64,000 nt of DNA from Paenibacillus sp. FSL H7-0326 (GCF_001955535.1 NZ_MPVN01000003.1:558001-622000), one strand, 5' to 3'; counted from the stretch's first letter, positions 36,600-45,727 are shown. Notes: generated by a model not told the origin, from the letters alone. Program-made: numbers and translations.

Positions 36600-37550
36600 G
36601 TGGCAAATATTATTGATATTGCAAAGCTAGCAGGAGTATCCGTATCCACCGTATCAAGGGTAATAAACAATCATCCTTATGTCTCGGAGTCGAAGAGGGA
36701 AATGGTACAGCGAGTAATTGATGAGCTTGACTTCACTCCAAACCGGTTAGCTGTTGATTTAATCCGTAAGGAAACAAAATGCATCGGTGTGATCATACCA
36801 TACAACAACAATCAAGCCTTTGATCAACTGCTCCATGGCGTACTCAATCGATCGGTTGAGCATGATTATTCTATAATGGTGCTTCCTACGAAATACGATC
36901 CTGCAAAAGAGCTTCGCTGCTTAAACATGCTAAAAAATAAACAATTGGACGGAGTCATTATTACTTCTCGTTCCAATGATTGGAATTCGATCCTTCCGTA
37001 TAGTAAGTATGGAACGATCGTTGCATGCGAGTTCACTGATCATCCCCAAATTGGGTGCGCCTATATTGATCGTTATGCATCTTTCGTGGACGCGTTCCAG
37101 TTGTTGAAGGACAAAGGTCATTCACGCGTCGCGTTTACAACAGCAAGAGGCGAAGAGAGTAGCAGCACACAGCTGACAATAAAAGCATATAAGCAAATAT
37201 TTGGAGAATTGTCACCAATGTATCATTTGAATGATTGTCAAACGATGGATGACGGGTTTATAGCAGCACAGCGACTGCTTATTATGGAAAGTAGACCCAC
37301 AGCTATATATGCCAACGGTGATGAGGTCGCGGCAGGGATGTATCAGTGTGCAAAAAACATGAATTTAAGCGTACCGGTGGATCTGGCGATTATTGGCCAA
37401 GAAAATCAACCGGTTGGTATTGGACTGAGCCTGTCTACAGTTGATCATCAGTTAGTAAAAGTTGGTGAACAAGCCTTTGATCTTACAATGGATAGAACCA
37501 ACAATAAGGTAAAGATTCCCTACCAAATCATTATACGTCAGTCTACTTAG
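36600..37550 (+). CDS. LacI-family transcriptional regulator
   Basis: 316 residues from a GTG at 36600, preceded by GCAGGAG. The frame opens at 36582, but the family N-terminus (NIIDIAKLAGVSVSTVSRVI) begins right after this GTG. Seen: LacI helix-turn-helix 3-22, hinge region, and a periplasmic-binding-type effector domain (CIGVIIPYNN, LDGVIITSRSND, AIYANGDEVAAGM, TVDHQ). It precedes the HAD phosphatase gene by 75 bases. I infer sugar-responsive repression. Confidence 0.93.
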   Translation: MANIIDIAKLAGVSVSTVSRVINNHPYVSESKREMVQRVIDELDFTPNRLAVDLIRKETKCIGVIIPYNNNQAFDQLLHGVLNRSVEHDYSIMVLPTKYDPAKELRCLNMLKNKQLDGVIITSRSNDWNSILPYSKYGTIVACEFTDHPQIGCAYIDRYASFVDAFQLLKDKGHSRVAFTTARGEESSSTQLTIKAYKQIFGELSPMYHLNDCQTMDDGFIAAQRLLIMESRPTAIYANGDEVAAGMYQCAKNMNLSVPVDLAIIGQENQPVGIGLSLSTVDHQLVKVGEQAFDLTMDRTNNKVKIPYQIIIRQST

Positions 37551-37625
37551 CTATTGACCTGAAAAGGATTTCATACTTTAGCATACGAATAGGGGTTCAT
37601 TACTTATCATGCTAAGGAGGATGAA

Positions 37626-38258
37626 ATGATGTACAAAACCGTTATTTTTGATATTGACGGAACATTAATCAACACAGAACAAGCGGTGTTAGGCTCATTA
37701 CAGAAGCTGCTGGAGAAGAACTATAATCGGATAATGAAAAAGGAAGATCTCGCATTTGCGCTTGGGATACCGGGAGCCGTATCTTTGGGGCAACTCGGTA
37801 TCGAAGATATTGAATATGCGAATAAATGCTGGAATGATCTGATGAATGATTTCCGGCATACCATTCACGTATTTGAGGGTTTTCAACAACTGCTTGCTAG
37901 CCTGAAGAAACAATCCGTTGCAACGGGTGTCGTGACGTCCAAGACTAAACGAGAGTATCAAGATGACTTCGTTCCTTTTGGTCTCGCTTCTTATTTGCCT
38001 TATGTGGTATGTGCAGATGATACAGATCGGCACAAGCCTCATCCTGAGCCATTAGTTAAATTTCTAGATATATCTGATGCAAAGGCAGAAACCTCCATTT
38101 ACATCGGTGATACGATCTATGATTACGAATGTGCCAGAGACGCCGGAGTAGACTTTGGATTAGCATTGTGGGGATGCAAACAACCTGATGCAATTCCGGC
38201 AAAATATAAGTTCGCGAATCCAGAAGATATTCTTGTTCTTTGGGATGACATGAAGTAA
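37626..38258 (+). CDS. HAD-family hydrolase (phosphoglycolate/sugar phosphatase-like)
   Basis: 210 residues. Seen: motif I FDIDGT with D9 and D11, motif II TSK near residue 100, motif III lysine in RHKPHPEP, motif IV GDTIYDYEC. A helical cap lies between motifs I and II, as in subclass I. Known: hydrolyses small phosphate esters. Start ATG at 37626 or 37629 after AAGGAGGATG. Downstream of LacI, so probably a sugar phosphatase. Confidence 0.9.
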   Translation: MMYKTVIFDIDGTLINTEQAVLGSLQKLLEKNYNRIMKKEDLAFALGIPGAVSLGQLGIEDIEYANKCWNDLMNDFRHTIHVFEGFQQLLASLKKQSVATGVVTSKTKREYQDDFVPFGLASYLPYVVCADDTDRHKPHPEPLVKFLDISDAKAETSIYIGDTIYDYECARDAGVDFGLALWGCKQPDAIPAKYKFANPEDILVLWDDMK

Positions 38259-38286
38259 GTAATGATACGTAAACAAGGGAGATGAA

Positions 38287-38505
38287 ATGATGAGTTTTAA
38301 AGTGACAGAGTACGTTGACGAGAGATTAGTAGAAATTGAAAAATTAAAGAGTGAAACATTCAATTGGTTAAAAAATGTAACCAAGACTGTTGATGAGCTG
38401 ACAAAAGAAGAGGAAATAGAAATCTTAGAGAAAAAAATGATTTATTATTCTGCTTCTGGTGCGTTAGAGGAGCTAAGCAGATTAAAAAAGAAATTGGATG
38501 AATAG
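38287..38505 (+). CDS. Small hypothetical protein (72 residues)
   Basis: Charged, mostly helical protein rich in Glu/Lys, probably coiled coil (TKEEEIEILEKKM, SRLKKKLDE). Not recognised. AAGGGAGATG lies before ATG 38287/38290, so it is likely translated with the preceding HAD gene, 28 bases away. No catalytic motif is visible. Confidence 0.6.
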   Translation: MMSFKVTEYVDERLVEIEKLKSETFNWLKNVTKTVDELTKEEEIEILEKKMIYYSASGALEELSRLKKKLDE

Positions 38506-38533
38506 TCGATATTGAGCTACTAGCCCCTCATTT

Positions 38534-38634
38534 GCTCCCGAAACGGACGATCGGAGGATCAGGATAGAGCCTGCAGAGTTTTGTCCTACGGGGAATGCAG
38601 GAACTTCACGCGCTGATCCGATCCTTTCCCGAGC
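38534..38634. repeat. Nested inverted repeats, candidate structured element
   Basis: Outer arms GCTC/GAGC, a middle pair GATCGGAGGATCAG (38549-38562) with CTGATCCGATC (38613-38623), and an inner pair CCTGCA/TGCAGG (38570-38575, 38596-38601). The three are nested over about 100 bases between two small genes. No known riboswitch class was recognised. Confidence 0.5.
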
Positions 38635-38725
38635 GGGGTATTATAGTCGTTCATTAGAACAATAATTTAGTTTATCCATATTGAATAGATTGAGATCAGA
38701 GAAGAAGATTCTGAAGAGGTGTATA

Positions 38726-39019
38726 ATGTCAGGCTATCCTATTGAATACCGATTTGAAAAAGGATACTTTCTTATTCATTACTCAGCGACTAAATATAGA
38801 GAAGGGGATATCGCTGTAGTTAAACTGTTGGATCGGCCTTTTAAAGATAAGGTAGAAATGATGTTAAACACAAAGAATTATGCTTGCGCAACAAAAGTAG
38901 AGTTTCTAAATTTTGATCCAGTAACGAATGAAAAACCAGAGCTACTTTCAGTTGGTCGTTCTATGGAGCAAAGCGAGTTTGATAGGATGTGGGATACGAT
39001 GAATGGATATTTTGGATAG
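38726..39019 (+). CDS. Hypothetical protein (97 residues)
   Basis: Frame opens at 38681, but AAGAGGTG precedes the ATG at 38726. Seen: alternating strands and helices (IEYRFEKGYFLIHYSATKY, CATKVEFLNFDP); no recognised domain. A diverged copy of the dispersed terminator repeat follows 12 bases after the stop. Confidence 0.55.
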   Translation: MSGYPIEYRFEKGYFLIHYSATKYREGDIAVVKLLDRPFKDKVEMMLNTKNYACATKVEFLNFDPVTNEKPELLSVGRSMEQSEFDRMWDTMNGYFG

Positions 39020-39030
39020 CTAAAACTACT

Positions 39031-39100
39031 ATGTCGGGGGATAAGAACATATTCCTATTGAGAGTCGCAAATTTTGCGGCTTTTTAGTTTTATATCCCCC
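39031..39100 (+). repeat. Dispersed terminator-bearing repeat, copy B (diverged)
   Basis: TATGTCGGGGGATAAGAACAT then CCTATTG and AGTCGCAAATTTTGCGGC with T run, parallel to copy C at 62173 in order and spacing. The hairpin arms have changed together (GTCGCAAA/TTTGCGGC), keeping the pairing. The end ATATCCCCC pairs with the starting GGGGGAT. Confidence 0.65.
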
Positions 39101-39165
39101 TCTACAATCTCATATCGAGACACAAACACAGCAAAAACAATTATGCGATACGATGCCACATTACC

Positions 39166-40644
39166 TCATACATGAGATCGTATGGCATTTCTTAATCTTA
39201 ATACACCTTCCTTTAATTCCGAATCAGATAAATGTGCAAAAGATAAATAAATACCATGTTTCGTGCTTAGAGCTGTGGAAGTACTGACTTCCGAGTATAT
39301 AACCCCTTGTGTTCTTGCTAAAGTCCGGAAGGTATCATAACTCGAGGAATCCCCTTTCCACCAACCAAAAACATGAAGTCCCGCTTCGTTTTCCACCCAA
39401 TCAAACCAAGTCGAGAGCTCCTGTTTTAATAATTTAAGTAACAGATGAAATTTGCGACTATACAAGCGATTCATCCTACGCAGATGCCGCTCATATTGAC
39501 CACTTGTCATAAATGCTGCTAAAGCTCGCTGCTCTAATAAATTTACTGGTCTAGGTTCATATAATGCTTGAGCTTTTCTAAATGTATCAGACAATGATGG
39601 AGGAAGAACGACATAACCAAGTCGCACTTCAAATGGCAATGTTTTGGTAAAGCTGCCAATGTAGATTACGCGTCCATCTTTATCCAGTGTTTTCAGAGGT
39701 TCTACATGCATTCCGCGATATCTGAATTCACTATCGTAATCATCCTCCACAATCAAAGCATCATGACGATGTGCCCAGTCAAGCAAGGTTCGTCTGCGTT
39801 CAAGGCTAAGCATTTCACCAGTAGGAAATTGCCTGGATGGCGTGACAAATAACATACGAGCATCCCAATCTTGAGGAACAATTCCTTGACCATCAAGATT
39901 GGCTTCAATCAACTTCGCACCCGTAGCCAATACAGCCTGAGAAATTCCGACGTAACAAGGGCTTTCTGTCACCACATGATCACCAGGATCTGCAATTAAT
40001 TGCGTAAGAAGTGCTATAGCTTGCATGGAGCCTGCAGTCACAGCGATCTGATTCGAATCGACCTGGATTCCCCTCATCCTTCTTAGGTAGGCAGCAATAG
40101 CTTCTCTCAATTTTGGCTCTCCCAATGAGTCCACAGTTGCGTAAGTTGTATTGGAGTAATGTTCTCGATGCCGTACCTCCGCATACAGTCGATTGTTCCA
40201 TTCATCGTAAGGAAATTTGGTTAAATCGGGTTGATATTTGCTAAAGTCAATTAATGCTTCACTTGTTAAGCGGGCAACTGTTGATTGTGTATGTCTTTGA
40301 GGTGTTGTTTGCACAAGCTGCTCTATACGATTTCCCCAAGCGGATAAGTGCTGCGGGCTATATTGGGTTGTATTCTCCTCCTTGTTAAACTCACTTTGAT
40401 AAGCAACAAAGGTACCTCTTCCATGCTGTGAATGAAGATAACCTTGAGAAGTTAACATATCATAGACCTGATTCACGGTTCCTCGAGAAATTTGATACGT
40501 TGCAGCTAATTCTCGTGTAGATGGCATCTTCTCACCGTGCAAGAGATTCCCCTCATGAATAGCTTCGCGAATGGCATGATACAGAGCCTTCATCTTGGTA
40601 TAATGGCGGTTTAAATATGAGCTATAAGCGGCATGAAATTGCAT
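39166..40644 (-). CDS. pdxR: MocR/PdxR-family regulator (GntR helix-turn-helix + aminotransferase fold)
   Basis: 492 residues. Seen: GntR-type winged helix in the first 75 residues (MPSTRELAATYQISRGTVNQVYDML), then a fold-type I aminotransferase domain with the PLP lysine in GSFTK and the DDYDSEFRY motif. Frame opens at 40674, but GGAGGTC stands before the ATG at 40644. Known: PdxR uses PLP as effector to control pdxST. It is divergent from pdxS, 161 bases apart, which supports the symbol. Confidence 0.85.
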   Translation of the reverse strand: MQFHAAYSSYLNRHYTKMKALYHAIREAIHEGNLLHGEKMPSTRELAATYQISRGTVNQVYDMLTSQGYLHSQHGRGTFVAYQSEFNKEENTTQYSPQHLSAWGNRIEQLVQTTPQRHTQSTVARLTSEALIDFSKYQPDLTKFPYDEWNNRLYAEVRHREHYSNTTYATVDSLGEPKLREAIAAYLRRMRGIQVDSNQIAVTAGSMQAIALLTQLIADPGDHVVTESPCYVGISQAVLATGAKLIEANLDGQGIVPQDWDARMLFVTPSRQFPTGEMLSLERRRTLLDWAHRHDALIVEDDYDSEFRYRGMHVEPLKTLDKDGRVIYIGSFTKTLPFEVRLGYVVLPPSLSDTFRKAQALYEPRPVNLLEQRALAAFMTSGQYERHLRRMNRLYSRKFHLLLKLLKQELSTWFDWVENEAGLHVFGWWKGDSSSYDTFRTLARTQGVIYSEVSTSTALSTKHGIYLSFAHLSDSELKEGVLRLRNAIRSHV

Positions 40645-40805
40645 ATGACCTCCGTAATTAAGAAAGTGGTACAATGAAATTATAAATTATTGGATCTTTT
40701 TAATTGTCAGTTTCCCCTTTATATTAATCCATAGATTCAAGTCAATCAAGAACTGAAAAGAGCTGTGATTAGATTGTTAAACATGGTATAGGGGGAATAG
40801 AAGTT

Positions 40806-41687
40806 ATGAGAACAGGTACAGATCGTGTCAAAAGAGGGATGGCTGAAATGCAAAAAGGCGGCGTCATCATGGACGTTATGAATGCAGAGCAAGCAAAAAT
40901 CGCAGAAGCGGCAGGGGCAACTGCCGTTATGGCTCTTGAGCGCGTCCCTTCCGATATTCGCGCAGCCGGCGGTGTCGCTCGCATGGCAGATCCAACGATC
41001 GTTGAAGAGGTTATGAAGGTGGTCTCTATCCCAGTGATGGCTAAGGCGCGTATCGGTCATTACATAGAAGCAAAAGTACTGGAATCCCTTGGCGTAGACT
41101 ATCTGGATGAAAGTGAAGTCCTTACACCTGCGGATGAAGTGTTCCATATTGATAAACAGGAGTTCACCGTACCGTTCGTATGTGGGGCCAAAGATTTGGG
41201 AGAGGCTCTTCGCCGTATTGGTGAAGGGGCATCCATGATTCGTACAAAAGGTGAACCAGGAACGGGTAACATTGTGGAAGCAGTCCGCCATATGCGTCTG
41301 ATCAATGGTCAGATTCGTAAAGTGCAAAACATGTCCAAGGATGAGCTCTACGCTGAAGCTAAAGTTCTGGGTGTGCCTTACGAGCTTCTGTTTGAAGTTC
41401 ACGAGAATGGTAAGCTTCCTGTCGTTAACTTTGCAGCCGGCGGTGTTGCTACTCCGGCAGATGCTGCACTAATGATGCATTTGGGAGCAGACGGAGTCTT
41501 TGTAGGATCTGGTATTTTCAAATCTGACAATCCTGAGAAGTTTGCTCGTGCCATCGTTGAAGCCACAACACATTATACGGATTATAAACTGATTGCCGAA
41601 GTATCTAAGAACTTGGGCACCCCTATGAAAGGGATTGAAATTTCTAAACTGACTGCAGCAGAACGCATGTCTGATCGCGGTTGGTAA
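40806..41687 (+). CDS. pdxS: Pyridoxal 5'-phosphate synthase subunit PdxS
   Basis: 293 residues, one fewer than in Bacillus subtilis. Seen: nearly invariant family sequence, D23, Schiff-base lysines K80 and K148 (Bsu K81 and K149), GGVARMADP and the C-terminal AERMSDRGW. Known: makes PLP from ribose 5-phosphate, glyceraldehyde 3-phosphate and ammonia supplied by the glutaminase PdxT. No pdxT follows; a terminator stands directly after. The frame is intact, so it would need PdxT from elsewhere or free ammonium. Divergent PdxR probably controls it. Confidence 0.97.
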   Translation: MRTGTDRVKRGMAEMQKGGVIMDVMNAEQAKIAEAAGATAVMALERVPSDIRAAGGVARMADPTIVEEVMKVVSIPVMAKARIGHYIEAKVLESLGVDYLDESEVLTPADEVFHIDKQEFTVPFVCGAKDLGEALRRIGEGASMIRTKGEPGTGNIVEAVRHMRLINGQIRKVQNMSKDELYAEAKVLGVPYELLFEVHENGKLPVVNFAAGGVATPADAALMMHLGADGVFVGSGIFKSDNPEKFARAIVEATTHYTDYKLIAEVSKNLGTPMKGIEISKLTAAERMSDRGW

Positions 41688-41726
41688 GAGGAGAATTAGA
41701 GTCACGTATACCCAAAAATCAAACTA

Positions 41727-41758
41727 TACCCTTGGAACTCGTTTCCGAGGGTTTTTTT
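41727..41758 (+). terminator. Rho-independent terminator of pdxS
   Basis: CCCTTGGAA / TTTCCGAGGG stem with a short loop and seven T, 40 bases after the pdxS stop. Confidence 0.85.
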
Positions 41759-41911
41759 CTACACGCACTAAAGAATCATTGTTTGGATCTAGATCATGAT
41801 CGGCAGCGATTAAAGGAAGGAAAACCACCACAACAAAGACCGATATTCAACCCTTTTATGAAGGAGGATGGTAATCGGATACTTACATAAAAATGGAGAA
41901 ATTCGAATAAT

Positions 41912-41932
41912 ATACTTGTAAAATGCAAATAT
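41912..41932. promoter_or_regulatory. Candidate MarR operator, site 1
   Basis: ATACTTG-N7-CAAATAT, an imperfect dyad (TTG/CAA core). The same motif with identical N7 spacing recurs at 42445 before the flavoprotein gene. It lies 34 bases before the marR-type start, where it could overlap the promoter. Confidence 0.6.
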
Positions 41933-41965
41933 ATATTGTATAACTGAAGCAAGAGGTGAGCTTAG

Positions 41966-42415
41966 ATGGAAGAAAGTCCGAGAGAACTACTACAAGTGAC
42001 TGCACGCCGATTCGGCCTTCTGAATAAGAATTGTTGTAGTGTAGGGACTAATGAAATATCAATGATCCAAAGCCATATTCTTTATGAAATTGATCGACAG
42101 CATGAGCCATCTATGCAGCAGATCGCAGATTCACTCGGTATGGATATCACTACATTTAGCCGTCAGGTGCAAACGTTGATTAAAAAGAATTTAGTCAAGA
42201 AAACAACACATCCCGAGGATCGTAGAGTATATATTCTACATCTTACGACCGAAGGGAAATTCGTGGCTACAACGATTGATGAGAATATGAACAGTTACTT
42301 AAATGAGGTTTTCTCTTTTATGAATGAATTTGAGCGTGAAACTGTTCTGCGATCGATTAAATTATTAAATGAAAGTATGCTTAAATCAGACAAATGCTGT
42401 ACTCCTATGGGGTGA
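41966..42415 (+). CDS. MarR-family regulator with vicinal cysteine pairs
   Basis: 149 residues. Seen: winged helix (MQQIADSLGMDITTFSRQVQTLIKK, then EDRRVYILHLTTEGK wing), C23-C24 near the N-terminus and C144-C145 near the C-terminus. Known: vicinal thiols bind trivalent arsenic and other thiophilic agents or form disulfides. The following flavoprotein carries similar pairs, and both genes have the same upstream dyad. I infer a thiol/metalloid sensor that represses itself and the flavoprotein. Start ATG after CAAGAGGTGAG. Confidence 0.85.
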   Translation: MEESPRELLQVTARRFGLLNKNCCSVGTNEISMIQSHILYEIDRQHEPSMQQIADSLGMDITTFSRQVQTLIKKNLVKKTTHPEDRRVYILHLTTEGKFVATTIDENMNSYLNEVFSFMNEFERETVLRSIKLLNESMLKSDKCCTPMG

Positions 42416-42431
42416 TCTTGAAGATCACCCC
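42409..42431 (+). repeat. Perfect palindrome at the end of the MarR gene
   Basis: GGGGTGATCTT / AAGATCACCCC overlaps the marR-type stop codon. No T run follows, so it is more likely an RNA-stabilising or processing hairpin than a terminator. Confidence 0.6.
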
Positions 42432-42444
42432 ATATATAAAATAT

Positions 42445-42465
42445 ATACTTGCATATTACAAATAA
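42445..42465. promoter_or_regulatory. Candidate MarR operator, site 2
   Basis: ATACTTG-N7-CAAATAA, matching site 1 in both half-sites and in spacing, 22 bases before the flavoprotein start. Confidence 0.6.
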
Positions 42466-42486
42466 AAAATAAGTGAGGTATGTGAA

Positions 42487-43881
42487 ATGAAGGAAATCCA
42501 ATTCAAACAGGTTCAGAACAGTTGTTGTGCTCCTGAAACCAAGCAAGATTTAGTGAAGCCGGACAGTAACCTGTTCACCAATCTTCCTGTTGCCATCATT
42601 GGAGCCGGTCCGATCGGACTTGCTGCAGCTGCACACCTTATTGAAAGAGGAGAACGTATTATCATCTTTGAGTCGGGATCTGAGGTTGGAAGTCATATTA
42701 AGGAGTGGGGGCATGTACAATTATTTTCCCCTTGGCAATATAACATCGACAAAGCAGCGGCTAGATTACTCGAGAAAACGGATTGGGAAAGACCAAATGA
42801 TGATGATTTACCTACAGGTAAAGAGCTTTTGGAGCAGTATCTATATCCACTGTCCCGATTGCCTGAAATAGAGTCCAACCTAAAGCTAAATGCAAAAGTA
42901 ACAGCAGTCAGCAAAAAAGATATGGATAAAATGAAAACCTTAGGGCGTGAAAGCCAGCCATTCATTGTATTCGTGGAGGAAAACCAATTAACAACCCTGT
43001 ATGAGGCAAAAGCAGTTATTGATGCGACAGGCACGTGGGGGAAAGCGAATCCGATCCATAGCAGCGGGATATGGACGAAAGAAGAAGGAGACCTTAAAGA
43101 ACATATTTTTTACGGAATTCCTGATATTACAAACAGAGATGGAGAACGATTTAATGGTAAAAAAGTGGCTGTAATTGGAGGAGGGCATTCGGCAATCAAT
43201 TCAATGCTGGAACTGTCTGAAGATCCAAATACGAAAATTTTCTGGATCATGCGGAAGAGTAAAGTAGGAAATGCGTATGGCGGGGAAGACAATGACCAAT
43301 TGAAGGCTAGAGGTGCACTCGGAAGTCGAATTCATCGACTTGTAGATCAAGGTAGAATACAGGTCTTTACACCATTCCGTATTCATCAGTTGAAACAAGT
43401 GGATGGTAAAATCAATATTATCGGCATGAGCCTTGGTGGAGTAAAGCAAGTTGAGGGCATAGATGAAATTGTTGTGAACACAGGAAGTCGTCCGGATTTC
43501 TCGTTCTTAAGCGAGCTGCGACTGAATATCGATCCAACTACGGAGAGTGTAGAAACGCTAGCTCCACTTATTGATCCTAATGTACACAGCTGTGGAACGG
43601 TTCGTCCACACGGTGAAAAAGAACTTCGGCATCTGGAAAAGAACTTTTATATGGCAGGCATGAAGAGCTACGGCCGAGCCCCAACCTTTCTAATGGCGAC
43701 AGGCTACGAGCAGGTGAGATCCATTGCTGCATACCTGGCAGGAGATTACGAAGGCGCCGAAAAAGTAGAGTTGGAATTACCAGAGACTGGCGTATGCAGT
43801 ATAAATAATGTATCCGATCAAGCTGAGGAGAGCTGCTGTTCTACAACACCTGCTGCTAAAGTGTCTTCATGCTGTAGCTAA
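42487..43881 (+). CDS. Flavin-dependent monooxygenase-like protein, ArsO type, with CC motifs
   Basis: 464 residues. Seen: FAD motif GAGPIG at 39-44 with E at strand-two end (IIFESGSEVG), second dinucleotide site VAVIGGGHSAIN, and FLMATGYEQVRSIA near the C-terminus. Vicinal cysteines occur at 13-14, 450-451 and 462-463. The layout matches NAD(P)-binding flavoproteins annotated ArsO in arsenic loci. Known: ArsO is linked to arsenic resistance but poorly characterised. No arsB, arsM or arsC is nearby. Preceded by a MarR gene sharing its operator motif. Start ATG after GTGAGGTATGTGAA. Confidence 0.82.
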   Translation: MKEIQFKQVQNSCCAPETKQDLVKPDSNLFTNLPVAIIGAGPIGLAAAAHLIERGERIIIFESGSEVGSHIKEWGHVQLFSPWQYNIDKAAARLLEKTDWERPNDDDLPTGKELLEQYLYPLSRLPEIESNLKLNAKVTAVSKKDMDKMKTLGRESQPFIVFVEENQLTTLYEAKAVIDATGTWGKANPIHSSGIWTKEEGDLKEHIFYGIPDITNRDGERFNGKKVAVIGGGHSAINSMLELSEDPNTKIFWIMRKSKVGNAYGGEDNDQLKARGALGSRIHRLVDQGRIQVFTPFRIHQLKQVDGKINIIGMSLGGVKQVEGIDEIVVNTGSRPDFSFLSELRLNIDPTTESVETLAPLIDPNVHSCGTVRPHGEKELRHLEKNFYMAGMKSYGRAPTFLMATGYEQVRSIAAYLAGDYEGAEKVELELPETGVCSINNVSDQAEESCCSTTPAAKVSSCCS

Positions 43882-43916
43882 GCTAGTGAAACTCAAATAT
43901 ATAAGATAATTTAGAT

Positions 43917-43943
43917 GGGCCCGCCGGATGACGGGCCTTTCTG
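43917..43943 (+). terminator. Terminator-like hairpin after the flavoprotein gene
   Basis: GGCCCG / CGGGCC stem around CCGGATGA, followed by TTTCT. Short T run, so moderate strength. Confidence 0.65.
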
Positions 43944-44087
43944 ATGTTCATTAGATTAGATTTTCGGAGCTCATTTTCTCGACTATCACGGCATCGAGCC
44001 ACTCATCCCCTAACAGACTAGTATATAATTAACTTAGGAATACAATTTCAACGAACTTTAAAATTAAAAATTAAGGAGAAAAGCTAA

Positions 44088-44788
44088 ATGAACTATGACT
44101 ATAAAGCTGCTTTTTCGCAGACGGATATTACTCCCGATTTTCCTGTAGAAATGATTGGCCATTCGCCTGAGAAGAATAAAGTAAATTAAATGGTATTCAT
44201 TATCCATTGAGTGCTCAAGTAGTATTGTTTGAACATCAAAATGACCGCTATTGCTTGATTGCCATAGATAGCTTAGGCCTTACCACAGCTCTATCAAATG
44301 AATTACGTGAAAGGGTTGCGGAAGCATTGGACACTACTGCCGTTAATGTTATGCTCAATTTTTCCCATACCCACTCGGCACCAGATCCTTTTTCGCCGCT
44401 TAATGGACAAAAATATTATTCGCTCCTATGTGATAGAGTGGTTTCCTGTGTAAAGGAATCGCTAGTAAATTTACAGCCATGCCTCGTCTCCTGGTCAGTT
44501 GGTGAAACAGATATAGGTGAAAACCGGCGGGACGGGTGCAGCGTTGTGGATAAGCGACTTGGAGCATTGCAATTTGTTAATGCTACTACTCAAAAATCGA
44601 TTGTGATGCTATTACGGGTTGTGCACATGCCATTGCCTGCGTTTGTAGTGAAGGCGAAAAAAGATGGGGCTTCGAAGGCCGCAACTGTTGTTCCGAATGG
44701 TCCTTTTAAGATTAAACAAGGGCAAAAAGGGAAGCTCTCGAAGGCCCGCCACATGGCAGCCCTTCGCTATGCAATCGAGAGACGATAG
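44088..44788 (+). pseudogene. Neutral ceramidase-like gene, frameshifted and truncated
   Basis: ATG at 44088 with AAGGAGAA; the first frame reads AAFSQTDITPDFPVEMIGH then stops at about 44189. A second frame continues with HYPLSAQVVLFEHQNDRY, IAIDSLGLTT, NFSHTHSAPDP, as in neutral/alkaline non-lysosomal ceramidase-like proteins, whose THTHSAPDP holds metal ligands. Homology stops near 44625; the last 45 residues (KAKKDGASKAATVVPNG to ARHMAALRYAIERR) are basic, low in hydrophobics and look like the tail of an unrelated protein. Probably inactive. Confidence 0.75.
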
Positions 44789-44851
44789 TTCAGAACAACA
44801 AAGGGTCAGCTGATTAAGGAGGTTTGAGGTAAAGGGAGGATAGCGGGGCGA

Positions 44852-45727
44852 TCACTCCTGCTGGAATAATGCTTTTCCTTGCCTTTCTACCCAATCCTCA
44901 AAATTCATAAGCTTTGGGTGCAAATTACGCAGTAGTTTAATATCCACTTCATATCCTTCACCATTTAACCATTCGTATAAATCGGCTAATGTTTCATTAT
45001 TTTTCCGAACTGTCTCAATAGAAAGATGAACATAGCTAATAGAACGACCGGTTGCCTTAGCAATTGCTGCGGCGATATTGGGTGGAGTTAGAGCATCACC
45101 GGCAATTTCGATAGTCTTTCCCAAAAATACATCCGGATGCCTGAAGGAAATTTTTACGAAAACGCCAATGTCTTCGACAGCAATAAGTTTGACAGGAATA
45201 TCTGGTTTAATCGCTTCTGTTAACGTACCATTCTGAATCCCAAACAATGAATTTGCATAATTTTCCATAAAACTTGAAGGTCTCAATATTGTTGCAGGAA
45301 GACCCAGTTTTTTTATATATTTTTCGATTTCCCACTTGGCGAGATAACGAAAGCGAGCCTGTTTGTCTGCACCGCTAACCGATGAATAGACAAAGTGGCG
45401 AACTTGTGCAGCTTTCGCCGCATCGGCAACGTTTTTACCCATTCGTAATTCTTTTTCGGTAGCTGCATCGCTCGGATTCCATTCAGGAGGCTGCACACTG
45501 AAAACTCCGTACACTCCTCGCATAGCTTCATCTAAAGAATTGCGATTCTCCATGTCCCCCTGGAAAAGTTGTGCTCCAGCCTGAGCTATGATTTTGGCTG
45601 TTAAACTTGAGGGGTCCCGGGTTAATGCTCGTACTTGCCAACCGTCTTCAAGTAATTGTCTCGTAGCTGCACCACCTTGTTGACCAGTAGCTCCAATCAC
45701 TAAAATACTCCTATTATAACCAGACAT
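44852..45727 (-). CDS. NmrA-like NAD(P)-binding protein
   Basis: 291 residues. Seen: N-terminal VIGATGQQGGAATRQLL dinucleotide motif (GxxGxxG) and the atypical short-chain dehydrogenase fold; no YxxxK motif, as in NmrA/HSCARG proteins. Frame opens at 45778, but TAGGAGGAAG precedes the ATG at 45727. Known: members sense NADPH redox state or act as quinone/isoflavone-type reductases. It is divergent from an HxlR regulator with a palindrome between them. Confidence 0.88.
   Translation of the reverse strand: MSGYNRSILVIGATGQQGGAATRQLLEDGWQVRALTRDPSSLTAKIIAQAGAQLFQGDMENRNSLDEAMRGVYGVFSVQPPEWNPSDAATEKELRMGKNVADAAKAAQVRHFVYSSVSGADKQARFRYLAKWEIEKYIKKLGLPATILRPSSFMENYANSLFGIQNGTLTEAIKPDIPVKLIAVEDIGVFVKISFRHPDVFLGKTIEIAGDALTPPNIAAAIAKATGRSISYVHLSIETVRKNNETLADLYEWLNGEGYEVDIKLLRNLHPKLMNFEDWVERQGKALFQQE

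Noticed and set aside
41681-41890. 69-codon frame after pdxS
   Set aside because: It overlaps the pdxS terminator, has no ribosome site at its start and shows no recognisable domain.
42409-42431. Rho-independent terminator after the MarR gene
   Set aside because: The palindrome is perfect but lacks a T run and is followed by AT-rich promoter sequence, so it is listed as a repeat only.
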